Assembly (NCBI GenBank): GCA_016789205.1 | Contig: JAEURF010000050.1 | Span: 1 to 9,264, forward strand | Direction of reading: 5' to 3' | Length of the DNA: 9,264 nucleotides | Source: Anaerolineales bacterium | Lineage (GTDB): Bacteria > Chloroflexota > Anaerolineae > Anaerolineales > Villigracilaceae | Shown: one piece after another, positions 1 to 5,726 of the stretch | How the letters are laid out: every line of letters begins with the position of its first letter | Position numbering within the stretch: position 1 is the first letter of the stretch | Translations under genes and position numbers: made by a program | The notes under the pieces: model-generated | What the model was told of the DNA's origin: nothing | The model's input: the letters and a program-made list of their open reading frames with translations, nothing else | Databases searched by the model: none

Positions 1-90
1 CATCATAAATTGGCGAGGGCAAATCTAAATCTTGATAATACGATGATTCGATGGCGCGTAAAAATCCGCGAAAATATGGAAGAGAACTGA
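1..90 (+). CDS. Possible C-terminal end of a plus-strand gene, truncated by the window
   Basis: Frame 1 is open from the first base to a TGA at 88-90 and would give 29 residues ending RENMEEN. The stretch is rich in charged residues (KLARANLNLD, then RWRVKIRE) and reads like the end of a soluble protein. I recognise no family. The AT-rich spacer with 7-base repeats that starts just after the stop fits the end of a gene. The minus strand also stays open for part of this stretch, and 90 bases without a stop is weak evidence, so this is only a possibility. The sequence to the left of the window would settle it. Confidence 0.3.
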   Translation, partial: HHKLARANLNLDNTMIRWRVKIRENMEEN

Positions 91-113
91 TTTGGAGAAA
101 GAGAAAGTCTTTC

Positions 114-148
114 GATTTACGATTTTCAATTGACGATTGATGATTTGA
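114..148. repeat. Run of five 7-base units (heptad repeat), intergenic
   Basis: Five consecutive degenerate 7-base units are visible, such as GATTTAC at 114-120, GATTTTC at 121-127 and GATTGAT at 135-141. They share a GATT core and a strict 7-base period. No reading frame uses this stretch. The string GACGATTGA at 132-140 recurs inside the aconitase gene at 8917-8925, where another heptad run sits, so this looks like one member of a dispersed family of heptad repeats rather than simple AT-rich sequence. Function unknown. Confidence 0.6.
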
Positions 149-198
149 CATAATATTTTTCTTTATATAATAACAATCTTGAATTACCTTCCTTGCTC

Positions 199-300
199 GC
201 GCGGGGATAAATCCCACGCGCTATTATACAAAGCCGACTTAAGTCGGCTAGTCCACTTTAGTGGACTTTGTAATAATAGCATGGACGTTTACGTCCATGC
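199..300. repeat. Cluster of four adjacent hairpins with a partial enclosing stem
   Basis: Four inverted repeats lie nearly end to end. Hairpin A (199-221) has arms GCGCGGGGAT and ATCCC-A-CGCGC around AA, with one bulged base. Hairpin B (232-249) is a perfect palindrome with half-site AGCCGACTT. Hairpin C (250-267) has arms AGTCCACT and AGTGGACT around TT. Hairpin D (279-300) has arms GCATGGACGT and ACGTCCATGC around TT. An outer stem pairs about 220-232 with 267-280 (GCTATTAT with ATAATAGC, one bulge), so B and C could form a three-way junction. Arm sequences differ between hairpins, while the centres are all short and AT-only. The cluster lies 33 bases beyond the glycosyltransferase stop and could help end or protect that transcript, but there is no clear T-tract. 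It resembles REP-like or mosaic hairpin repeats; that classification is inferred. Confidence 0.8.
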
Positions 301-332
301 GGGTAAAGATTATGACAATACTTAACCATACA

Positions 333-1490
333 TTATTTTCTTTTCAATCTCTCAAATAATTTTTCATATTCTTGGGCAATCGAATCTGGATTATAGGCTT
401 TTTTGATAGATTCAATATCACCACGATATTTTTCTTTATTATTTAATACTTCCAAAATGGATTCTGCCAAACTTTCTGCATTTCCAATTTCGGAGACAAC
501 TCCCATACCGTGCATTTTTACAGGTTGGCGAACTCCGGGTAAGGCAGAAGGAACAGATGGTACACCATTCAACATGGCTTCGATTTGAACTAAACCAAAC
601 GCTTCAGTTGAATTTAATGATGGCACTGTAATCACATCTAAATTTTTATAAAAGGCAGACATTTGTATCGGGTCAAGGTTGCCTAAAAATTTCCAATGCC
701 CGCGAATTTCATAATCCAGAATGCGCGGCATGAGTCTATCGTAATAGGCTTGTTCACCCATTACGTTTTGATATGTGCCTGCAAATAAAACTTGTGCTTT
801 GGGGTATTTTTCTAAAATTTTTGGTAATGCATCTAATAAAACTTCGACCCCTTTTTCGGATGCAAAACGTGCGGCGACTCCAATGACTGGTTTTCTTTCA
901 TGAACTAAATTTGTTTGAGCAAATGCAAAAACTGCCTCAGGCGAAGAATCAGGTAACAAAACGGGTGGCAGGATAGGCGTAAGTTTTGAGGCGTAATTTG
1001 AAAGATAAGGTGAGTTATCAGCATAATCTTGGGTGTATGTCACAATATGATTCGAGAATATCCCTGCCATGTTATTTTGAAAATTTACAACTGTATTGAC
1101 AATGCGATTAAAAAATCCTTGTGGCAGTTGCACATCACAATGATAGGTTAACACAGCAGGCTTGCGAAACAAACGCGCACGCAAGGCAACGCCGGGCGCA
1201 TCAAATTGCGGAAGATGAAGTTGAACAACATCATGCGACCAAACTAATTTTGTAGCAACCAGACCAAAGGTTGGCGCAATTACGCCTTTGCTGACACGCG
1301 CAATGACCGGAACGCGAATCACTTTTACACCTTCCATTATTTCTTCTTGCGGAAGTGAAGGGTCGTATTGTGTGGTCATCACAGTGACTTGATGACCACG
1401 TTTGACGAATGCCTGCGCGAGCCTTTCAGCATAAATGGTTAATCCGCTGGTGTGCGGACGATAGTAGGTTAGGACGGTTAATATTTTCAT
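333..1490 (-). CDS. GT-B glycosyltransferase, family 4 type
   Basis: This 385-residue protein transfers a sugar from a nucleotide-sugar donor, presumably to a lipid or glycan acceptor at the inner face of the membrane. It has the two-domain GT-B layout. The N-terminal acceptor domain starts MKILTVLTYYRPHTSG, with the glycine-rich loop used by GT4 enzymes and the usual RLAQAFVKRGHQVTVMT segment. The C-terminal donor domain begins near residue 200 with GVAARFASEKG (204-214), whose Arg and Lys normally bind donor phosphates. The family EX7E signature is E296 to E304 (EAFGLVQIE). Length is normal for GT4 and no signal peptide is visible. The ATG at 1490 matches the family N-terminus. There is no Shine-Dalgarno sequence; instead a TATAAT lies 10 bases upstream of the start. 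It is transcribed alone, diverging from the gene at 1603. The exact sugar and acceptor cannot be told from sequence; the family also includes phosphatidyl-inositol mannosyltransferases. Confidence 0.9.
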   Translation of the reverse strand: MKILTVLTYYRPHTSGLTIYAERLAQAFVKRGHQVTVMTTQYDPSLPQEEIMEGVKVIRVPVIARVSKGVIAPTFGLVATKLVWSHDVVQLHLPQFDAPGVALRARLFRKPAVLTYHCDVQLPQGFFNRIVNTVVNFQNNMAGIFSNHIVTYTQDYADNSPYLSNYASKLTPILPPVLLPDSSPEAVFAFAQTNLVHERKPVIGVAARFASEKGVEVLLDALPKILEKYPKAQVLFAGTYQNVMGEQAYYDRLMPRILDYEIRGHWKFLGNLDPIQMSAFYKNLDVITVPSLNSTEAFGLVQIEAMLNGVPSVPSALPGVRQPVKMHGMGVVSEIGNAESLAESILEVLNNKEKYRGDIESIKKAYNPDSIAQEYEKLFERLKRK

Positions 1491-1500
1491 TGGCTGGAAA

Positions 1501-1506
1501 ATTATA
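1501..1506 (-). promoter_or_regulatory. Candidate -10 box for the glycosyltransferase, near-leaderless
   Basis: On the minus strand the hexamer is a perfect TATAAT, followed by 10 bases and then the ATG at 1490. Transcription would start only a few bases before the ATG, giving a leaderless or nearly leaderless message. The absence of a Shine-Dalgarno sequence before this start agrees with that. No convincing -35 box is seen at 16-18 bases spacing, so the call rests on the -10 and its position. Confidence 0.45.
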
Positions 1507-1588
1507 CCCTTGTCAGGTCACGAGATAATGAATGGAAAAATCGAGAAACTTTCAAATCCTCAAGTGTTGTAAGTAGTAGCCGATTATC

Positions 1589-1596
1589 AAAAGGAG
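1589..1596 (+). promoter_or_regulatory. Strong Shine-Dalgarno sequence for the small membrane protein
   Basis: AAAAGGAG ends six bases before the ATG at 1603. It is the clearest ribosome binding site in the window and decides that start over the ATG at 1598, which lies too close to it. Confidence 0.8.
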
Positions 1597-1602
1597 AATG
1601 AC

Positions 1603-2001
1603 ATGGCTAAAAAATCGAAAGACAAAGAAAAAAAGAAAGAGCAAACCAGTTCTAGTACCGATTGGCAAACTATTTTGAAATGGGCGTATATCATCGGCGG
1701 ACTCGTCGCCGCATTGGCGGGCGCATTCTCATTTCAAAATGAAATTTTGACTTGGGTGCTGGTGCTGATTGGTGTGTTGGTCGGTTTGTTCTACATTAAT
1801 ACAGAAGACCTCACCAATTTTGGTGTACGTTATCTTTTGTTAGCCGCAGTATATAGTACGCTCATTGCTGTACCTGCAATTGGAATATATCTGACAGGCT
1901 TTTTCGGCGGCTTTTTAACATTTCTTGGTCCAATAGCACTCGCCACGCTCTTTATGTGGTTTTGGAAGAAACATTTAGCACCGTTGATGCCATCCAATTA
2001 G
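1603..2001 (+). CDS. Small membrane protein with four predicted helices, unrecognised
   Basis: The 132-residue product begins with a very lysine-rich stretch (residues 3-13, KKSKDKEKKKE) that should stay in the cytoplasm by the positive-inside rule. A short Ser/Thr linker follows, then four hydrophobic segments at about 24-43, 48-64, 75-97 and 103-121. The third and fourth are joined by a glycine- and phenylalanine-rich turn (GFFGGFLTF). It ends with a short basic tail, WKKHLAPLMPSN. No catalytic motif, metal site or known family signature is visible, so I assign no function. The start is supported by an excellent ribosome binding site. The gene stands alone, diverges from the glycosyltransferase and ends at a strong terminator. 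Its composition and its own ribosome binding site make it a convincing real gene. Confidence 0.85.
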   Translation: MAKKSKDKEKKKEQTSSSTDWQTILKWAYIIGGLVAALAGAFSFQNEILTWVLVLIGVLVGLFYINTEDLTNFGVRYLLLAAVYSTLIAVPAIGIYLTGFFGGFLTFLGPIALATLFMWFWKKHLAPLMPSN

Positions 2002-2006
2002 TTTAG

Positions 2007-2037
2007 AAAAGAACCGCTGATATTCAGCGGTTCTTTT
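2007..2037. terminator. Bidirectional intrinsic terminator between convergent genes
   Basis: A perfect 10-bp stem, GAACCGCTGA (2011-2020) with TCAGCGGTTC (2024-2033), closes a TAT loop and is followed on the plus strand by TTTTT. On the minus strand an A-run before the stem becomes the T-run, so it can stop transcription both from the membrane protein gene at 1603 and from the mscS gene ending at 2037. The stop codon of the mscS gene (2037-2039) touches the T-tract. Confidence 0.92.
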
Positions 2038-2852
2038 TATTTTTTCTTGGTGCGCATCATTTGCACTTGAACGGGATATGGGATTTCAATTTTTGCTTTT
2101 TCAAAGGCTTGCTTAATTTTGGTCAAGGCTGAATCCATAGCAACAGGCGGAGGCGTAAGCGATGTGTCCACCCAGAAGAAAACTTTCAAATCAATAGATG
2201 AAGCGCCGAAGGTCTGAAATAAAACTTGTGCTTCAGGCTGATTGACATATCCATTTACATCTTTAATTTCATTCAAAATCAGATTGCGAACTTTTTCAGG
2301 GTTTGCATCATATGTTACGGCAATGGGTATTTCCACACGACGCAATTGAGCGCGCGTGTAATTAATAATCGGTTGAGAAAGCACATCGGCATTCGGTAAA
2401 AAAATAATGCGCCCATCATGTGTTTTCATTTCAGTGGTGCGTAAACCAATTTTCAAAACTGTGCCATCATAACCAGCGATACCAACCACATGCCCAACAC
2501 GAAAGGGTTGTTGTACCAGCAAAATTACACCTGATACAAAATTTTGCATAATGTTTTGTAATGCAAAACCAATCGTAAAACCGATAATGCCTAAACCTGT
2601 TAAAAATGCGGTCACATCAAAAAATCTTTGTAAGGCAACAATCATGCCAAAAAAGATAATCGTCCATTTAACTGTACGCGAAAGCAAATGTGTTACGCCA
2701 GGCTCTGCATTTTGGCGCACCAACACGCGGCGCAAAAGCCGCCCAATTATGACCCCAGCATAATAACTGATGATGAGAATCAAAAGCGCGATAAAAATAT
2801 TGGGTACAGATTTAATAAAGTTTTCTGCCAGCATTGAAAAATATTCTTGCAT
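2037..2852 (-). CDS. MscS-family small-conductance mechanosensitive channel
   Basis: This 271-residue inner-membrane channel should open under membrane tension to release solutes after osmotic downshock. Family features are in order: helix 1 at about 16-37, helix 2 at about 60-80, and the pore-lining helix 3 at about 85-112 with its Gly/Ala-rich packing face (FLTGLGIIGFTIGFALQN). The conserved junction follows at 113-121 (VQQPFRVGH), then the beta domain with FLPNADVLSQPIINYTR (151-167) and the C-terminal alpha/beta domain ending in the IPYPVQ motif (257-262). Length is close to that of E. coli MscS. The usual acidic residue after the PF-x-x-G turn is His121 here, and the usual Glu before PF is Gln. 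An AAAGGT ribosome binding site lies just before the ATG. The gene begins 14 bases after the epimerase stop, so the two are almost certainly co-transcribed. Confidence 0.93.
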   Translation of the reverse strand: MQEYFSMLAENFIKSVPNIFIALLILIISYYAGVIIGRLLRRVLVRQNAEPGVTHLLSRTVKWTIIFFGMIVALQRFFDVTAFLTGLGIIGFTIGFALQNIMQNFVSGVILLVQQPFRVGHVVGIAGYDGTVLKIGLRTTEMKTHDGRIIFLPNADVLSQPIINYTRAQLRRVEIPIAVTYDANPEKVRNLILNEIKDVNGYVNQPEAQVLFQTFGASSIDLKVFFWVDTSLTPPPVAMDSALTKIKQAFEKAKIEIPYPVQVQMMRTKKK

Positions 2853-2866
2853 CGTTACCTTTGATT

Positions 2867-3892
2867 TTAGAACAAGGATTTATTTTCTTTAACCCAATCA
2901 AACAACATTTGCACGCCTCTTTCGACGTTTATAGTTGGTCGCCAACCTAATTCTTTTTCTGCCTTTGAAATATCTGCATAAAAAACTTTTTGGTCGCCGG
3001 GTCGCCAATCACCACGAGCGACTTCAATGGTGTTATTAATAAATTTTTCTAGTTTCGGACCAAACTCAGCCCAAATAGACATAACATTATCTGGTCCGCC
3101 ACCCATATTGTAGACTTGACCTTTGGCAATATCAATTTTTTCAACGGCTAAATCATAGGCATTCATTAAATCATCTACATGCAAAATATCACGAACTTGT
3201 TTGCCATCACCATAGACTGTAATATCTTTGCCCATCACTGCCGCAATGATAAACCACGCCACCCAGCCTTGGTCTTCAATCCCAAATTGACGCGGTCCAT
3301 AAATACAGGATTGACGGAAGACCACAGACCGTAGACCGTACATTCTGGCGTAGTCTCTAACATATTGGTCGCCTGTTCCTTTGGAGCAACCATAAGGAGA
3401 ATGGAAATCTAAAGGTTGAGTCTCCGGGCAACCATTGACTAAATCTTTATATCGCCATCTGGTTGGTTCTTCATATAATTCGACATCTTCCATACCGCCA
3501 TAGACTTTATTTGTGGAAGCATAAATAAAAATGGGATTTCTTCCAGACGCACGTGCGGCTTCTAAGACGTTAAATGTACCCAAAGCATTCGATTCAAAAT
3601 CATCTCGTGGATTAATCACAGAGGTCGTCACAGCCACTTGACCGGCTAAGTGCATAATCACGTCTGCAGTTTTGGCGGCTTGGGTGATTTTGTCTGCATC
3701 TTTAATATCGCCAACAATTAATTCAAACTTGTTTTCACCAAATTCTTTTTTCAACCATTCTAAATTACGAGGCGCACCGCCGCGTGAGAGATTGTCATAG
3801 ATAGTTACTTTTTCCCCGCGTTTGAGTAAACGATGGACATAATTTGAGCCGATGAAACCTGCTCCACCTGTGACGAGATAATGTTTGGTCAT
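2867..3892 (-). CDS. NAD-dependent sugar epimerase/dehydratase, CDP-paratose 2-epimerase-like
   Basis: This 341-residue cytoplasmic enzyme belongs to the extended short-chain dehydrogenase family. The NAD-binding TGGAGFIG loop is at residues 8-15, with the dinucleotide acidic residue Asp33 in IYDNLSRGG. The catalytic set is Ser126/Thr127 (YASTNKVYG) with Tyr167 and Lys171 (YGCSK). The segments TNKVYG, RWRYKDLVNGCPETQPLDF and FRQSCIYGPRQFGIEDQGW resemble the CDP-tyvelose/CDP-paratose 2-epimerase branch, so the substrate is probably a nucleotide-linked sugar for surface glycans. UDP-glucose 4-epimerase and GDP-mannose 4,6-dehydratase are less likely. An AAAGGT ribosome binding site lies about 8 bases before the ATG. 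The mscS gene follows after 14 bases. The codons for residues 185-194 lie in a run of 7-base repeats also found in the aconitase gene, yet the protein still reads as family-typical there. Confidence 0.9.
   Translation of the reverse strand: MTKHYLVTGGAGFIGSNYVHRLLKRGEKVTIYDNLSRGGAPRNLEWLKKEFGENKFELIVGDIKDADKITQAAKTADVIMHLAGQVAVTTSVINPRDDFESNALGTFNVLEAARASGRNPIFIYASTNKVYGGMEDVELYEEPTRWRYKDLVNGCPETQPLDFHSPYGCSKGTGDQYVRDYARMYGLRSVVFRQSCIYGPRQFGIEDQGWVAWFIIAAVMGKDITVYGDGKQVRDILHVDDLMNAYDLAVEKIDIAKGQVYNMGGGPDNVMSIWAEFGPKLEKFINNTIEVARGDWRPGDQKVFYADISKAEKELGWRPTINVERGVQMLFDWVKENKSLF
3313..3340. repeat. Heptad repeat run inside the epimerase gene
   Basis: Four consecutive 7-base units begin with GAC on the plus strand: GACGGAA, GACCACA, then GACCGTA twice. 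The 14 bases at 3327-3340 are identical to 8903-8916 in the aconitase gene. In the epimerase frame the run encodes part of YGLRSVVFRQ, which still fits the family, so the repeat is accommodated without an obvious change in length. Confidence 0.6.
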
Positions 3893-3921
3893 AATTTTCT
3901 ACCTTTTAATAATTCAAGCAC

Positions 3922-3975
3922 CGTCCCGCAGGTTTATTTGAGCCAATAAATCTTAAGCAGAAAACCTGCGGGACG
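3922..3975. repeat. 14-bp perfect inverted repeat between rhomboid and epimerase genes
   Basis: CGTCCCGCAGGTTT (3922-3935) pairs exactly with AAACCTGCGGGACG (3962-3975) across a 26-base AT-rich loop. It fills most of the 88-base gap between the rhomboid start-to-stop block and the epimerase start. On the minus strand it sits directly after the rhomboid stop (3981) and before the epimerase ribosome binding site. There is no strong T-tract, so it may act as a weak terminator, an mRNA-stability hairpin or a dispersed palindromic repeat. Confidence 0.85.
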
Positions 3976-3980
3976 TTTGT

Positions 3981-4637
3981 TTAATAATATCTACTTCTTG
4001 CAAACAAACGAACTGCTATCATACCAAAAACAAATCCGCCGATGTGTGCCCACCAGGCTACATTGCTTGCATCTGCGCCTTGTAAAGCGAGCCAACCTGA
4101 AAATAATTGAGAGACAAACCAAAAGCCAAGAAAAACAAGTGCTGGCAATTCAACCATTGTAAAAATAAAAAAGATTGGCACAAGACTGGCGATTCTTGAA
4201 TGTGGAAATAAAATCAAATATGCACCTAATACACCTGCTATCGCTCCACTTGCACCAATCATTGGGACTGTGCTGGCGGGTTCAATAAAAAATTGTAATA
4301 ATGCGGCGGCTGTTCCACTGAGTAGATAAAAAAATAAATATGGGATGCTTCCGAGTTTATCTTCTACATTATCACCGAAGATTATCAATATCCACATATT
4401 GCTGAGGATGTGGAACCAACCGCCATGCAGAAACATGCTGGTGAGGATGTTGAACCATGTCTCGGGGTTGGATACTGTCAAATTTGCGGGGACAAGTCCC
4501 CACGTATGAATAAAGCGAAATAAATCTGCTTCGGTCATGGTCACTTCGTAATAAAACGCAATCCCATTCAGGATTACCAACATCCAATTCATTAATGGGA
4601 AATGACGAGAACGTTGTGTATCGTACAGTGGAAACAT
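3981..4637 (-). CDS. Rhomboid-family intramembrane serine protease
   Basis: This 218-residue polytopic membrane protein should cleave other membrane proteins within the bilayer. The catalytic serine is Ser130 in GASGAIAG (128-134) and its partner is His198 in HIGGFVFG (198-205). The upstream HGGWFHILSNMW segment (71-82) carries the conserved His and the oxyanion-helping Asn80 before the helix. About six membrane segments can be drawn, and the length is normal for bacterial rhomboids. The N-terminus MFPLYDTQRSRHFPLMNW is typical of one widespread bacterial subgroup. The start overlaps the preceding stop by one base (TAATG) and has no ribosome binding site of its own, so translation is probably coupled to the YbhN-like protein. 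Substrates cannot be predicted. A short palindrome at 4488-4501 lies in the codons for WGLVPA, a segment often conserved in rhomboids. Confidence 0.93.
   Translation of the reverse strand: MFPLYDTQRSRHFPLMNWMLVILNGIAFYYEVTMTEADLFRFIHTWGLVPANLTVSNPETWFNILTSMFLHGGWFHILSNMWILIIFGDNVEDKLGSIPYLFFYLLSGTAAALLQFFIEPASTVPMIGASGAIAGVLGAYLILFPHSRIASLVPIFFIFTMVELPALVFLGFWFVSQLFSGWLALQGADASNVAWWAHIGGFVFGMIAVRLFARSRYY
4488..4501. repeat. Perfect 6+2+6 palindrome inside the rhomboid gene
   Basis: GGGGAC (4488-4493) pairs with GTCCCC (4496-4501) around AA. With its flanks (4486-4504) it differs from 201-219 in hairpin A of the intergenic cluster at only two bases and one insertion, and the centre bases AA are the same. 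It may be a copy of the same palindromic element within coding sequence, or chance. Confidence 0.4.
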
Positions 4638-5638
4638 TACTGGTTTTCGGTTTGGTCTTTGTTTCTTAAATTCATCAGTTGCTGATATATGCCAGAAAGG
4701 GTTTGACCTTCACGCATTAATCCGATTCCGCCGATGACGCCGCTGTTGAGATAGTTATATAAACGAGCCGTGAGTGCAACTGCCAATGCTGTGGATTCAT
4801 CACCTGTGAATAAAACCAACGCGGCTGTGACTGCGCCTTCAAATGTGCCAACGCCACCGGGTAACGCTGGGATTGCTCCACCAAATGCGGCGGCACCTAA
4901 AATGAATAACGTCCATACGGGTTGTGCTTGTGGGAAAAATGCAAGCGTGATTAAGTAATAAGCAACCAGTGCTGTAAACCAATTGAGTGCCATCCAAAAT
5001 AAAAAGCGGATGAAAAGCCAGCCATCGGTAATCACGCCCAGCCCATTGAAAAATGATTCGAGAAAACTGCCGCCAAATTTTTGTAACGATGGGAAACGTA
5101 TGCTGAGTTTATTAAACAAATCTAACGCCCATTTGTGATTACGGGCTAGCACATACATCATGACAAGACCAAATATAACGACACCAAAAACAATATAACT
5201 AATGCGCTCTGAACCTGCCGCGCCGACTACATACGGTAAAGCCGCAAGTAAAATCCCGGCAGAGAAGGCAAGGTCTACGATTCTTTCAATCACAATCGTT
5301 GGCAGAACTTCGCCAAATTGCATGCCCGCTTTGCGGCTGATTAAAAACGCGCGTCCGATTTCGCCAAGACGAAACGGCAAAAATGTATTTAATAAATATC
5401 CTTCGGCGGTTGTGAATAAAGTATCTATATATCTCGGTTTATCGCGTAATAAGGTATGCCAAACTTTTGCGCGACCAGCCATCCATACGAAAGATAAAAC
5501 TGCAGAGCCTGCTAAAATTTTATAATTCGCAGTTTTGATGGCATTCCATAATGTTTGAAAATCTACGAAATATAAAATCGCTGCGATGAGCAGGATGCTG
5601 ATGATTGCGCCGGGGATTAATCGTTTGATATCTTTCAT
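4637..5638 (-). CDS. YbhN/UPF0104 family membrane protein (LPG synthase transmembrane domain-like, flippase-like)
   Basis: From the ATG at 5638 the protein has 333 residues and about eight membrane helices. It carries the signatures of the lysylphosphatidylglycerol synthase transmembrane/YbhN family: NTFLPFRLGEIGRAFLISRK at about 86-105, VIERIVDLAF at about 116-125 and PALPGGVGTFEGA at about 257-269. The soluble aminoacyl-transferase domain of full MprF is absent, so it is not a complete lysyl-lipid synthase. Members of this group are thought to move or modify lipids or polyprenyl-linked sugars; the substrate here is unknown. An in-frame GTG lies at 5650, but it falls in the arm of an inverted repeat and adds only MVNQ, so I prefer the ATG. 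Neither start has a good ribosome binding site. The last base of its stop is the first base of the rhomboid start. Confidence 0.88.
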   Translation of the reverse strand: MKDIKRLIPGAIISILLIAAILYFVDFQTLWNAIKTANYKILAGSAVLSFVWMAGRAKVWHTLLRDKPRYIDTLFTTAEGYLLNTFLPFRLGEIGRAFLISRKAGMQFGEVLPTIVIERIVDLAFSAGILLAALPYVVGAAGSERISYIVFGVVIFGLVMMYVLARNHKWALDLFNKLSIRFPSLQKFGGSFLESFFNGLGVITDGWLFIRFLFWMALNWFTALVAYYLITLAFFPQAQPVWTLFILGAAAFGGAIPALPGGVGTFEGAVTAALVLFTGDESTALAVALTARLYNYLNSGVIGGIGLMREGQTLSGIYQQLMNLRNKDQTENQ

Positions 5639-5645
5639 TTGATTC

Positions 5646-5717
5646 ACCACAAAGGGTCACGAAGGTACACGAAGGAAAAGATTTAAAACCTTTGTGACCC
5701 TTCGTGTACTTCGTGGT
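5646..5717. repeat. Large imperfect inverted repeat between lepA and the YbhN-like gene
   Basis: The left arm (5646-5675) and right arm (5689-5717) are imperfect reverse complements of about 30 bases around a short AT-rich loop. Each arm is itself built from near-repeats of a 9-10 base unit of the type CACGAAGG or CACAAAGG. The element nearly fills the gap between the lepA stop (5727) and the downstream start (5638). In RNA it would fold into a long hairpin and could lower or protect the downstream message. It has the look of a dispersed intergenic palindrome; I recall similar CACGAAGG-type repeats in environmental genomes but cannot check this. Confidence 0.85.
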
Positions 5718-5726
5718 TAAGAATTG

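Noticed and set aside
199..300. tRNA, riboswitch or intrinsic terminator as the explanation of the hairpin cluster
   Set aside because: No cloverleaf with anticodon or T-loop motif, no known aptamer pattern, and no T-tract directly after a stem; the cluster lies downstream rather than upstream of the nearest gene.
403..588. Plus-strand open frame of 61 codons opposite the glycosyltransferase
   Set aside because: It lies entirely within a well-supported glycosyltransferase gene on the other strand, has no ribosome binding site and no recognisable motif.
5202..5525. Plus-strand open frame of 107 codons opposite the YbhN-like gene
   Set aside because: Its composition (many Pro, Arg, Lys and Ala) is that of an antisense frame of a membrane protein, and the minus-strand gene carries clear family motifs.
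5639..5650. GTG at 5650 as the start of the YbhN-like gene
   Set aside because: It adds only four residues, lies in an inverted-repeat arm, and the ATG at 5638 gives the family-like N-terminus.
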